From the NCBI RefSeq assembly GCF_900545795.1, contig NZ_URAR01000018.1:1-36120 (forward strand): a DNA stretch of 36,120 nucleotides. Reading direction: 5' to 3'. Numbering within the stretch: position 1 is the first letter of the stretch; the number at the start of each line of letters is the position of its first letter. Below the pieces are notes generated by a model. That model did no database searches and was not told the origin of the DNA. It was given only the letters and a program-made list of their open reading frames with translations. This DNA comes from an uncultured Veillonella sp. (GTDB taxonomy: Bacteria; Bacillota; Negativicutes; Veillonellales; Veillonellaceae). A program made the translations under genes and the position numbers. This document shows positions 15,931 to 25,152 of the stretch, piece after piece.

Positions 15931-17373
15931 TTATTCATCTAAAGCCAATAAAGAATAGGCCTCACGACTTCCAGCAGAATCTGAATTAACCTTTATAGTC
16001 CGCTTCAATTCTTTACTAAGTGCTGCCAAACCATCTTTAGTAAAATAGCGCGCCACTTCAGGATGTACCTCCACTTGCACATCGTGCTTTAAGCGACCTA
16101 GGCGATATAGCTCGCGAAGTCTACGCAAAATCTGCAAATACACAGTTTCAGCAGACAACAAAAGTCCAGTTCCACCACAAGTGGAACAATCATCAAAGAG
16201 CATCGATTGAATGCCTTTGCGCTCCCGTTTACGAGTCATTTCTACCAAACCTAAAGATGTTATACCACATACAACAGTTTTTACACGATCAGTGCGAGTT
16301 AATCTTGATAACTCTTCAACTAAAGCATCGCGCTGTGCTTTTTTCGGCAAATCTATAAAATCACAAATAATAATGCCACCAATATCGCGCAATCTTACTT
16401 GCTTAGCAATCATTTGAGCGGCTTCCTTATTAACGGCCACAGCCACTTCACTAGCCTTTGTGCTAGTACCTGAAGCATTGGTACCCGTATAGTGAGCCGA
16501 ATTCACATCGATAACCGTAAGTGCTTCAGTGCTATCAATTTGCAAGTATCCACCAGATGGTAATTCCACGCGATTAGTCGTAAGAGTATCCAATTGTTCT
16601 TCAATGGGCCATGCTTTAAAAATAGGCGTCCGCTCTTCATAGTGAATGAGCTCAATGCGAGCATCTAATTTTGTAAGCGCTAATAATTCGCGCAATCGCT
16701 CATAGGCGCCTTCGTGGTCAACAATAATCTCCTTCACATCTGTGGCTGCATAATCGCGGAGTACGCGGAACCAAAAATCAGCATCTCCGTAGAGCTCGGT
16801 GCCACCTTTAGCAACTTTAAATCGGTTTTGCAATTGAACCCACGTATTCCATAAATACTCTATGTCAGCTTGTAAATCCGCTGGCGCCGCCTTAGCTGCT
16901 GCGGTGCGCAAAATCAAGCCACAGCCACGAGCTAAATAAGGCTCCGCCATGGCTGTTAAAATTTCTCGCTGTGCCGAGTCCGTAATGCGCTTAGATATGT
17001 GAAGCCCTTCAGAGTAAGGAAGTAGCACCATAAAGCGACCTGCCAAACTGATGTCGGCACTTACGCGAGCGCCCTTCCCGAGCATCTCTTCTTTTACGAC
17101 TTGCACCAATACATGCTGACCTACAAATAATTTGCCCATCGCTTTTGTCTGTTTACCTTGTTTTAGATTGAGATAAGCATTTTGCTTTTCTCCAATATCT
17201 ACAAAGGCTGCTGACATGCCAGGTAGCACATTGCGCACTGTGCCCTTGTAAATATGGTTAATCAGCTCTTCCTGACTTTGTCGGTGAAACGCTATATCCA
17301 CTAATTCATTCGCTTCATCGACTACGACCAAACGAGTTTCTTCGGCCATTACATTAGCAATAATCCGCTTCAT
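15931..17373 (-). CDS. rng: Ribonuclease G/E family endoribonuclease
   Basis: Single-strand-specific endoribonuclease for rRNA maturation and mRNA decay. At 480 residues it is the short RNase G form, without the long scaffold tail of RNase E. Seen in order: an S1-like domain (HIYKGTVRNVLPGMSAAFVDIG), the catalytic DNase I-like domain with metal-binding Asp in LTVIDVNSAHYTG and ICDFIDLP, and a zinc-link CSTCGGTG for dimer formation. The ATG at 17373 has GGAGGAG upstream. It follows the two radical SAM-linked genes, and this trio next to rplU is a recurrent Firmicute arrangement. Confidence 0.94.
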   Translation of the reverse strand: MKRIIANVMAEETRLVVVDEANELVDIAFHRQSQEELINHIYKGTVRNVLPGMSAAFVDIGEKQNAYLNLKQGKQTKAMGKLFVGQHVLVQVVKEEMLGKGARVSADISLAGRFMVLLPYSEGLHISKRITDSAQREILTAMAEPYLARGCGLILRTAAAKAAPADLQADIEYLWNTWVQLQNRFKVAKGGTELYGDADFWFRVLRDYAATDVKEIIVDHEGAYERLRELLALTKLDARIELIHYEERTPIFKAWPIEEQLDTLTTNRVELPSGGYLQIDSTEALTVIDVNSAHYTGTNASGTSTKASEVAVAVNKEAAQMIAKQVRLRDIGGIIICDFIDLPKKAQRDALVEELSRLTRTDRVKTVVCGITSLGLVEMTRKRERKGIQSMLFDDCSTCGGTGLLLSAETVYLQILRRLRELYRLGRLKHDVQVEVHPEVARYFTKDGLAALSKELKRTIKVNSDSAGSREAYSLLALDE

Positions 17374-17436
17374 AGGCTCCTCCTTTCTATGTATATACAC
17401 TAACTTTTATATGCATGATCCATAATAAAATCTGCA

Positions 17437-17456
17437 CCTAGCTAAGTATAGCTAGG
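17437..17456. repeat. Perfect 8-bp-arm palindrome between two genes
   Basis: CCTAGCTA (17437-17444), loop AGTA, TAGCTAGG (17449-17456), in the 115-bp gap after the TIGR03936-type gene. A second weaker stem (ACTAGA/TCTAGT) lies next to it. No T-tract follows, so it may stabilise or process the mRNA rather than terminate it. Confidence 0.6.
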
Positions 17457-17488
17457 TATAACTAGAAGCTAAATAATCTAGTACCAAG

Positions 17489-18208
17489 TTACACTTCAAA
17501 TGGAGTCTTTAACACACCATCTGTTTCAATCATGATGGCCTTACGATGAATAGCATACGACTCATCTAGAGGCCAACCATAGCTTTCCATCCCTAATCTC
17601 CATACTTCGCCAGGCTTCATAGTCCCTTCTGGATAAATGCCAATCGCCATGCGCAAGGTAACGCGACCATCCTTAACCGTCGCTGTAACAGGTTCTTTCA
17701 CGAAATGTTTTACATCAATCATACGACGTTTTTTAGGCGTTACTTTTTCATATTCAATAGACTCTGCCTCATTGAACTCTTTAAGTACTGCAGTCCAATC
17801 AATTGCTTCAGCCTCTTCTGCTGTAGCCGCCTTACCATCGATAATCACAGGACCATTAACTTCATATACAGCGTAATTACAAATGGCCATGAGCTTTTTC
17901 ACTTTATCCGGCATATCGTGCCCATCAAGAGGCTCTAAACCAGGAGGGGCTACTCGTTTCAATCGGTCAATGATATTTTCTACCGGCACATCTTCTAAAA
18001 TATCCATATCTACATATTCTACGGCAGCTGTAATCCCTAAGGCTAAGGCCGAGGAAAAACTGATTTTCATATGAGGATTAAATCCTTCAGAATAGGCCAT
18101 TTTAATCTCTGCACGGCGAATCATACGCTCCACTGCTTGCGCATAATCTAGGTGGGATAAAAAGCGCAATTGTTCACCTTTATTTAAAGCCAAACGTATT
18201 TTTTTCAA
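17489..18208 (-). CDS. Radical SAM-linked protein (DUF2344/TIGR03936 type)
   Basis: Uncharacterised protein of about 239 residues that in many bacteria is fused to, or encoded beside, a TIGR03960-type radical SAM protein. The hallmark N-terminus KKIRLALNKGEQLRFLSHLD and AYSEGFNPHMKISFSSALALG are present. I place the start at the TTG at 18208, 9 nt after AAGGAGG; a GTG three codons earlier abuts the ribosome site, and longer forms would run through the upstream gene. The overlap with that gene is 29 bp, so translation is probably coupled. Cellular function is unknown; a role with RNase G in RNA metabolism is only a guess from neighbourhood. Confidence 0.87.
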   Translation of the reverse strand: MKKIRLALNKGEQLRFLSHLDYAQAVERMIRRAEIKMAYSEGFNPHMKISFSSALALGITAAVEYVDMDILEDVPVENIIDRLKRVAPPGLEPLDGHDMPDKVKKLMAICNYAVYEVNGPVIIDGKAATAEEAEAIDWTAVLKEFNEAESIEYEKVTPKKRRMIDVKHFVKEPVTATVKDGRVTLRMAIGIYPEGTMKPGEVWRLGMESYGWPLDESYAIHRKAIMIETDGVLKTPFEV

Positions 18209-20063
18209 CGCGTCCACCCTCCTTATAATCAATAATCGCCGTATCAAGCGCAGGACATACATTACAACCATTACATGGTAAGCGACGGCAGTCTTGTGTC
18301 AATTCAGCCTTAACAGCACGATCCCATTCCATTTTTAAATACTTCTTCGTTACCGTATCGTCTAAGTGATCCCATGGCAATGGCTCATCAAAATCGCGGT
18401 CACGACGTGCATAATAATCTGGGTCAATGCCCGTATTTTTAAACGCTTCTAACCAGCGGTCTAAGGAGAAAAACTCCGTCCAACCATCAAATTTACAGCC
18501 CAATTTCCAAGCTTCCACTAAAGTTTTTGCTAGACGACGATCACCACGTGCAAATACAGCCTCCATATAACCAGTCGCACCATCATGATAATGATAGGAA
18601 ATATTACGATTATTAATTAGAGTCTTTAAGTATTGTTGCTTGCGATGAATTTCTTCCACGCTCTGTTGACCATACCATTGATATGGAGAATGGCTCTTTG
18701 GCACGAAGAAGGATACGCTAACCGTTACCTTGCCATTGCGTTTGCCCGTAATTTCACGATGCAAGTCCAACACTTTGTAAGCTAAGTCAGCAATGCCTGC
18801 CACATCTTCATCAGTTTCGGTAGGAAGGCCCATCATAAAATACAATTTCACTGTGTTCCAGCCTGACTTAAAGGCATTTGTACAAGCTGCAATTAAATCT
18901 TCTTCACTAACACCTTTATTAATTACATCGCGCATACGCTGCGAACCAGCTTCAGGAGCAAAGGTTAAACCACTTTTGCGCACTTGTTGCACTTTCTTAG
19001 CAATGTCAATAGAAAATGCATCAATGCGAAGGGATGGCAAGCTTACGCTCACTTGTTTATCTTTAAATTCTTCCATAAGCATATCTACAAGTTCAGGCAG
19101 TTTAGAATAATCTGCGGAACTCAAGGACATGAGTGAAATTTCATTATACCCTGTATTGGCGATAATCTCTTTAGCTAATTGAACTAAGCGCTCTGGTGTG
19201 CGTTCACGAACTGGACGATAGAGCATACCAGCTTGGCAGAAACGGCAACCACGAGTACAACCGCGGAATAATTCCAATACAGCGCGGTCATGAACTACGT
19301 CTAAATACGGCACCACTGGTTTAGTCGGATAGTGCACTTGTTCCATATCCTCAATAATGCGCTTTTCTACTACAGCTGGTGCTTCTGGCGCCAATATTTT
19401 CATACCTTTAAAATCGCCAGCTTCAGTATACTCTGGTTCATACAGCGCTGGCACATAAGTACCTGGAATCAGTGCAGCTTTGCGAAGAAATCCTTCTTTT
19501 CCATCGGGGAAGCCCGCTGCTTTTTCAGCCTTATATAAATCCATAACTTCAATCATGGATTCCTCAGCTTCGCCAAGATTGACAATGTCAAAGAAATCAG
19601 CAATAGGCTCCATGTTATATGCACAAGGACCACCAGCAATAAGCAATGGATAAGACAAATCGCGGTCTTTACTATAAAATGGAATGCCACCCAAATCGAG
19701 CATATTCAAAATATTGGTATAGCTCATTTCATATTGAAGCGTAAAACCTAAGAAATCAAAGTCGCGAACTGGCGTTTTAGTTTCTAAAGAATGAAGGGGA
19801 ATATTCCGTTTGCGCATCTCCGCTTCCATGTCATGCCATGGGGCACATACGCGCTCAGCCGCAAAATCAGGACGTTCATTTACAATAGAATATAAAATTT
19901 TAATTCCCAAATGACTCATACCTACTTCGTATACATCAGGGAATCCTAAACATATAGTTACATCTACTTCGCTGTGATCTTTCACAACACTATTCCACTC
20001 GCCTCCCATATAACGGGCTGGCTTTTCAACATGTTGCAACCAACTCGGATCTAAGTGAACCAT
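18180..20063 (-). CDS. B12-binding-domain radical SAM protein (TIGR03960 type)
   Basis: Uncharacterised 627-residue radical SAM enzyme. The N-terminal half resembles a cobalamin-binding domain (VTICLGFPDVYEVGMSHLGI, LLIAGGPCAYNMEPIADFFD). The radical SAM motif is FRGCTRGCRFCQ (Cys269, Cys273, Cys276), followed by a SPASM-free barrel with LTFAPEAGSQRMRDVINKG. The C-terminal CRRLPCNGCNVCPALD carries a Cys cluster that could bind a second iron-sulphur centre. It has a strong ribosome site (AGGAGG) and starts a four-frame run through rng. Substrate unknown. Confidence 0.9.
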   Translation of the reverse strand: MVHLDPSWLQHVEKPARYMGGEWNSVVKDHSEVDVTICLGFPDVYEVGMSHLGIKILYSIVNERPDFAAERVCAPWHDMEAEMRKRNIPLHSLETKTPVRDFDFLGFTLQYEMSYTNILNMLDLGGIPFYSKDRDLSYPLLIAGGPCAYNMEPIADFFDIVNLGEAEESMIEVMDLYKAEKAAGFPDGKEGFLRKAALIPGTYVPALYEPEYTEAGDFKGMKILAPEAPAVVEKRIIEDMEQVHYPTKPVVPYLDVVHDRAVLELFRGCTRGCRFCQAGMLYRPVRERTPERLVQLAKEIIANTGYNEISLMSLSSADYSKLPELVDMLMEEFKDKQVSVSLPSLRIDAFSIDIAKKVQQVRKSGLTFAPEAGSQRMRDVINKGVSEEDLIAACTNAFKSGWNTVKLYFMMGLPTETDEDVAGIADLAYKVLDLHREITGKRNGKVTVSVSFFVPKSHSPYQWYGQQSVEEIHRKQQYLKTLINNRNISYHYHDGATGYMEAVFARGDRRLAKTLVEAWKLGCKFDGWTEFFSLDRWLEAFKNTGIDPDYYARRDRDFDEPLPWDHLDDTVTKKYLKMEWDRAVKAELTQDCRRLPCNGCNVCPALDTAIIDYKEGGRVEKNTFGFK

Positions 20064-20143
20064 AGGACCTCCTATTAAAATCTAGCCATCTACTGGGTAG
20101 AATAGCTTCTATCTAAATTATACTAGCACTTATACAAACTATC

Positions 20144-21247
20144 CTAGAACATCAATTTTTTCCGATGCATCGCAATATTAAGCAGTAATCCAACACTTAT
20201 CATATTGGTAGTCAATGCGCTGACCCCATAACTGATGAACGGTAATGGAATCCCTGTAACAGGCATAATCCCTGTAGTCATCCCCACATTAACGAGCACC
20301 TGGAACACTATCATGGAACCAATGCCTGTGGCCAGCAACATACCAAATGTATCATTGGCGCTACGAGCAATTACAATGCTACGATAAATAATGACGAATA
20401 ACAATAATAAGGCTATGACGCAACCTACAAAGCCCAATTCTTCCCCTACAACAGAAAAAATAAAGTCTGTGTGATTTTCCGGCAAGAAATTAAGCTGACT
20501 TTGCGTCCCCTCAAAGAGCCCTTTGCCTAAAATCATACCAGATCCAATCGCTATTTTCGATTGAATGATATGATAACCTGCTCCAAAAGGATCTATATTA
20601 GGATTTAAAAACACGAGAATACGTTGCTTCTGGTACTCTTGCAATACGAACCAACCTAAAGGAGCCAATATAACAGCCGCGCCTACAATTATCTGAACTA
20701 AGCGCATGCGAATTCCCCCAACGAAGAGCATGCCGCATAAAATAGCTAAATATACTAAAGAGGTGCCCAAATCTGGCTGCTTAAATACTAATAAAGTAGG
20801 GATGCCTACAAAGATAACGATGGGCAATAATGACTTAAAACTATCTAATTTATTAACCCTCGATTCAATCATCCCTGCCATACTAATAATCATCAACAAT
20901 TTAGTAAACTCTGATGGTTGTACCGTAATAGGACCGATTTGAATCCACCGCTGCGCCCCCAGGGCCGACGTCCCTACAAACATTACGGCCAGTAATAGAA
21001 CAATGGTAATCACATACAGCGGACGCCCCCAAGAGCGAAGCCGGCGATAGTCAAACCATTGCAGGCCTATGACTACCCCCATATTTATGAAAAAGAAGAG
21101 TAATTGCTTGGCAACTAAATCGTCAAAACTTAACCCTTCTCGATTTATGTGGGTCGCACTCCCAATCACTACAGAGCCTAAGGCGATTAAAGCTACTGTA
21201 CATATGACTAATGTCCAGTCCCATTCACGCCAAATCTTCTGCCACAT
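20144..21247 (-). CDS. rodA: Rod-shape SEDS peptidoglycan glycosyltransferase RodA
   Basis: Polytopic SEDS-family polymerase (367 residues) that makes glycan strands for cylindrical growth with its partner PBP2. About ten hydrophobic segments are visible. Family motifs include GAQRWIQIGPITVQPSEFTKLL, FKQPDLGTSLVY and the C-terminal PLPFISYGVSALTTN. RodA rather than FtsW is indicated by its position with mreBCD and PBP2. It starts 9 bp after the minD stop. Confidence 0.94.
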   Translation of the reverse strand: MWQKIWREWDWTLVICTVALIALGSVVIGSATHINREGLSFDDLVAKQLLFFFINMGVVIGLQWFDYRRLRSWGRPLYVITIVLLLAVMFVGTSALGAQRWIQIGPITVQPSEFTKLLMIISMAGMIESRVNKLDSFKSLLPIVIFVGIPTLLVFKQPDLGTSLVYLAILCGMLFVGGIRMRLVQIIVGAAVILAPLGWFVLQEYQKQRILVFLNPNIDPFGAGYHIIQSKIAIGSGMILGKGLFEGTQSQLNFLPENHTDFIFSVVGEELGFVGCVIALLLLFVIIYRSIVIARSANDTFGMLLATGIGSMIVFQVLVNVGMTTGIMPVTGIPLPFISYGVSALTTNMISVGLLLNIAMHRKKLMF

Positions 21248-21256
21248 ACTTGCCTC

Positions 21257-22492
21257 CTATCGCATGCGGCCGCGTCTTGACCACAAGCTTGAAAGTTGAC
21301 GGCGCAATAATGACGCTAAGCCGCCTTTTTTCTTTTCTTCTACAGGTTCTTCTGATGCCGCTTTTACAGCTGTGCTAACCGCCTGTGATTGCGTAGCACT
21401 GGATTGCAACTCAGCTTCAGCAGGTTTCTCTTGTGGAAGCTCAGTTTCTGGTGAAGTCTTACCATCTACAATCTCCACATCTTCGGCAGTTTTCATATCC
21501 TCAACCGTATTTACAACTTCAGACTGTTTCATTACCGCTGAGTCATCGTCATTTTCAGGCATATTCATTATGTCTGCCGTATTCGCACCTTCAGGTGCAG
21601 GTATTGCATCTAAGTTCTGTCCCTCTTCAGCATCACTCACACCTTCTGCCATATCCACAGTATCTGATGAAGTCACAATAGCTACGGGCTCCGTCGTTTT
21701 TGCCGAATCTGCTGAAATTTCATTTTCATGAACAAAGCATTGCTCCATGCGACGCCAAAGGCTAAGAAGTTCCTCTTCTTCCATGTATGAATCGGCTACA
21801 ATAGCTTTCACCAAAGCCTTCATCATATGATCAAAAAAGGAATCTACCGCCTCATGCAATAACCCTTCTTGGGACCAACTTTGTATCATATGTCGATATG
21901 GCAAAATAGTACCTAAATGTTCTACTTGTAAAGATACCAAAGCTTCTTCCACGGGCACTTCAGCTTTACTATGACCCACATTATTGAGTACTACCATATA
22001 ATTCAATTGACGCACTTCGCGACACATTTGCATTACCCGTTGCACCGCGCGCAAGGAGACCCAAATAGGTTCAGCGACGAGCACAATTTGATCCGCTGCT
22101 TTAAAAATTGCTTCATTACCACGGCCTATACCAGCTGGAGCATCAATAATTACATAATCATAGTCCTTAGCCAACCCCTTAATGAGCTTCGCATAGCCTT
22201 TACGGCCCACATCTTCCCAGCGACGACTTTGCGTAGCTGGCAAGAAGTCAAAATTATCACTTAAGGGTAAAATAGCATAATCCGAGGTGCAATTCTCTTT
22301 CCAAATATCAATGGCATCAAAGAAAATATCATTTTCCTTCCCCACCACTAAGTCAAGATCGCGCATACCAAAGTCAGCGTCAGTTATTAACACCTTATGA
22401 CCAGCCCGATTGAGGGCTGCCCCTAATGAAGCAGTCAGCGTAGTTTTCCCCACGCCCCCTTTACCAGACATAATTGCAATTATACGTCCCAT
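21257..22492 (-). CDS. minD: MinD-like ATPase with long acidic linker and basic C-terminal helix
   Basis: Deviant Walker-A ATPase of the MinD/ParA group. Residues 1-255 are a full ATPase: KGGVGKTT (11-18), switch I-like TDADFGMRDLDLVVG, and IIDAPAGIGRGNEA. The dLDLvvG signature favours MinD over ParA or FlhG. Unusually it has 411 residues instead of about 265. Residues 256-385 are acidic and low-complexity (many Asp, Glu, Ser, Thr, Ala), and the last 25 end in GGLASLLRRQLSSLWSRR, an amphipathic basic helix like the MinD membrane-targeting sequence but larger. The cell-division inhibitor partner minC, often found upstream in such clusters, is not here: only 92 non-coding bases separate PBP2 from minD. 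Whether it positions division or the elongasome is open. Confidence 0.82.
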   Translation of the reverse strand: MGRIIAIMSGKGGVGKTTLTASLGAALNRAGHKVLITDADFGMRDLDLVVGKENDIFFDAIDIWKENCTSDYAILPLSDNFDFLPATQSRRWEDVGRKGYAKLIKGLAKDYDYVIIDAPAGIGRGNEAIFKAADQIVLVAEPIWVSLRAVQRVMQMCREVRQLNYMVVLNNVGHSKAEVPVEEALVSLQVEHLGTILPYRHMIQSWSQEGLLHEAVDSFFDHMMKALVKAIVADSYMEEEELLSLWRRMEQCFVHENEISADSAKTTEPVAIVTSSDTVDMAEGVSDAEEGQNLDAIPAPEGANTADIMNMPENDDDSAVMKQSEVVNTVEDMKTAEDVEIVDGKTSPETELPQEKPAEAELQSSATQSQAVSTAVKAASEEPVEEKKKGGLASLLRRQLSSLWSRRGRMR

Positions 22493-22584
22493 GGAAGCTC
22501 CTTTCTCATCATATAAGATAGAATCATTGAGTATTTTAAAGCGCTACATTACTTTATAAAAATTAGTTTAGCACTCTTGTAAGT

Positions 22585-24573
22585 TTAACGCACTTGAGGT
22601 CCTGTAGTTTGCAAATTACTATCCTGCCCCGATGTAGCATTAGCGGCACTACTATTATTCACATTGTTAGCATTTTTAGACTCTTCATTCGTTCCATTTA
22701 AACGATTCGAATCACTCGCCGTAGAACTTGTGCCATTAGGATTATTGGAAGTATTACGCTCTGTGCCATTAGCATTAATTTTAAAATACTCAGCTAATAC
22801 ATCGCGTACAATTGGGCCAGCAGAACCAGCACCAAAACTCCCTTGTTCAACTAAGGCTACAACTACAATGCGCGGCTTATCATATGGCGCATAGGCTACA
22901 AACCAACCATGGTCACGGCCCGTCGCATTTTCTGCTGTCCCGGTTTTACCAGCTACGGCAATAGGCCAACCTTTAAAGAGCTGACCGGCTGTACCACCTT
23001 CAGCGGTAACATCGCGAAGAGCATTTCTAATCAAATCCATAACTGATTTAGATACTTGCAATACACCGATTTGGCGTGGACCAAAAATCTCCGCTGGTGT
23101 ACCGTCGCTATTATCTATACGACTTACTACATATGGCTGATAACGGATGCCTCCATTAGCAACCTCTGACATAAATACTGCCATTTGTAATGGCGTTACC
23201 AAAGTATAGGACTGACCAATAGCCGCATCAAAGGTCTCCCCTAAATACCAGTCTTGGTCAAATACTTTACGCTTATATTCAGGACTAGCTAAATTACCGC
23301 TGGCTTCACCATATAATTTAATACCAGTTTTTTCACCTAGACCGAAAATTTTCGCATATTTATCAATATTTTCAATGCCTATGCGATTGCCCATTTCATA
23401 GAAATACACATTATCTGACTTCGCCAAGGCTGTATTAAAATCGAGCCAACCTAGGGCTTCCCCCTCCGCATTACGCTTGTCAATTAACCAGTGACGACCA
23501 CTGTCAAAAATCATTTCATTAGGCGTTACTTTTTTAAGCTCTAAGGCTGCAGCGCCTGTAATAATTTTAAAAGGTGAACCTGGTGGATATTCACCAGAAA
23601 TAACTTTATTGTCAAATGGATGATTTGGGTCATTATTTAACATATTCCACTGAGCGGATGTAATGCCACGGGCAAACCAATTCGGGTCAAAACCTGGTGC
23701 ACTTACCATAGCTAAAATAGCTCCTGTATTAGGATCCATAGCCACGACTGCAGCGCCTTGAGCTGGAATGCCTTGAGCGCGCAATGAGGCAATTTGATCT
23801 GCAACTGCTTTTTCAGCCGCCTTTTGTAAAGGCAAATCAATGGTCAAATGAATATCTCGGCCAGGTACTGTATCTTTGCGCCCTACCTCAGCCACTGGTC
23901 GCCCAGATGCATCAACTTCTACTTGCTTACCACCATCAATGCCGCGCAAAGTATCATCATACATCTTCTCTAGTCCAGAGCGCCCTAAAATAGTACCAGG
24001 ACCTACTAAACTTTCTGGATTATCGGTTTTAATTTCATTGAGCTCATCCTCACTCACTTCCCCCACATAGCCCAAAAGCTGGGATGCCAAAGTGTTATAA
24101 GGATAATAGCGAAGTGGTTCTACTTCTATGGTAACACCAGGCAGCTCATGACGATGTTCTTCAATCATAGTAACGCGGTCCATAGTAATATCATTGGCTA
24201 AGCGGATTGGCTCATAGCCACCTTTATGGGCGTCTATTTTTTCTTTAATAGCCTCCACTTTCATATTGAGCATTCTAGCCAGACGATTCAGTTCCTCGTT
24301 GGAAATCTCCTTGCCCGTCGGCATCATGGACACTGTATAGGCCGGCCTTGACCCTGCCACAATTTGCCCATTTCGATCATACATAACGCCTCGCGCCGCC
24401 GTCATAGTGACCATGCGTAAGCGATTGCCTTCGGCTTTTGTATGATAATATTCACCATCCATAATCTGCAAATAAAATAAGCGGATAATTAAGATTAGAA
24501 AAATAAGGCAGATCAAGTACATCAAAGCATCAAAACGGCCTTTTTTATTCTTTTTGTATAAGGCTTCTAACAA
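22585..24573 (-). CDS. mrdA: Penicillin-binding protein 2 (elongasome transpeptidase)
   Basis: Class B PBP (662 residues) that cross-links side-wall peptidoglycan with RodA. One membrane anchor (residues 16-37) is followed by the dimerisation domain (ARGVMYDRNGQIVAG) and the transpeptidase domain with all three motifs: SPFK (Ser333, Lys336), SDN (386-388) and KTG (543-545). The last 60 or so residues form an Asn/Ser/Thr/Gly-rich tail that PBP2 proteins usually lack or have in shorter form. It lies between mreD and minD, matching the elongasome cluster order. Confidence 0.94.
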   Translation of the reverse strand: MLEALYKKNKKGRFDALMYLICLIFLILIIRLFYLQIMDGEYYHTKAEGNRLRMVTMTAARGVMYDRNGQIVAGSRPAYTVSMMPTGKEISNEELNRLARMLNMKVEAIKEKIDAHKGGYEPIRLANDITMDRVTMIEEHRHELPGVTIEVEPLRYYPYNTLASQLLGYVGEVSEDELNEIKTDNPESLVGPGTILGRSGLEKMYDDTLRGIDGGKQVEVDASGRPVAEVGRKDTVPGRDIHLTIDLPLQKAAEKAVADQIASLRAQGIPAQGAAVVAMDPNTGAILAMVSAPGFDPNWFARGITSAQWNMLNNDPNHPFDNKVISGEYPPGSPFKIITGAAALELKKVTPNEMIFDSGRHWLIDKRNAEGEALGWLDFNTALAKSDNVYFYEMGNRIGIENIDKYAKIFGLGEKTGIKLYGEASGNLASPEYKRKVFDQDWYLGETFDAAIGQSYTLVTPLQMAVFMSEVANGGIRYQPYVVSRIDNSDGTPAEIFGPRQIGVLQVSKSVMDLIRNALRDVTAEGGTAGQLFKGWPIAVAGKTGTAENATGRDHGWFVAYAPYDKPRIVVVALVEQGSFGAGSAGPIVRDVLAEYFKINANGTERNTSNNPNGTSSTASDSNRLNGTNEESKNANNVNNSSAANATSGQDSNLQTTGPQVR

Positions 24574-24660
24574 CTGACTGCCTCCTTCCCATCTTTATTA
24601 CAGCTTAAAAGCTTAGCTAATACTATAAGAAGCGCAACTGTACTTTTACCAGTTGTGTTC

Positions 24661-25152
24661 TTACCAAATGTATTCATCGCGTTCTTCCATATTCCAAATC
24701 AACTCATGAAGTACAATGCCAATTAAACCATTGAGCCACCAAACAGGCCATATATGGTGCCAAATATAGGTACCAATTAATATATCTTCACGACCTAACC
24801 ATAGCATACCAATACGAACCATCATATCTAACACAGTAGCGCCAGATACCCAAGCAAAGGTTACATACCACTGTTCCTCATACACTGAGTGAGACCAAAT
24901 ACTGACAAAATAGGCCACCACTATGTAAGGGAAAAAGTGCAAACCAAACGCATTAGATATAACTAAATCGTGAATTAAACCACCTATAATAGCCGCTCCT
25001 AAGCCCATACGTCGCCCTTTTAACAAGGACAGTACAATCACCCAAACTAAAATTAAATTGGGCATCCACTCATGTTTAAATAGCATGGGAAAGGCATCGG
25101 CTTGAATCAAAAAGGTAAGTATCGCCATGAGAACATATAATAAAATCTTCAT
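24661..25152 (-). CDS. mreD: Rod-shape-determining protein MreD
   Basis: Small inner-membrane protein (163 residues, about five hydrophobic segments) that links MreC to the elongasome. MreD is poorly conserved; the call rests on size, hydrophobicity, the IIGGLIHDLVISNAFGLHFF core and its position between mreC and PBP2. The start overlaps the mreC stop (TAATG), so the two are translationally coupled. Confidence 0.9.
   Translation of the reverse strand: MKILLYVLMAILTFLIQADAFPMLFKHEWMPNLILVWVIVLSLLKGRRMGLGAAIIGGLIHDLVISNAFGLHFFPYIVVAYFVSIWSHSVYEEQWYVTFAWVSGATVLDMMVRIGMLWLGREDILIGTYIWHHIWPVWWLNGLIGIVLHELIWNMEERDEYIW

Noticed and set aside
21372..21731. 119-codon plus-strand frame opposite minD
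   Set aside because: It mirrors the low-complexity acidic linker; the minus-strand MinD frame explains the sequence.
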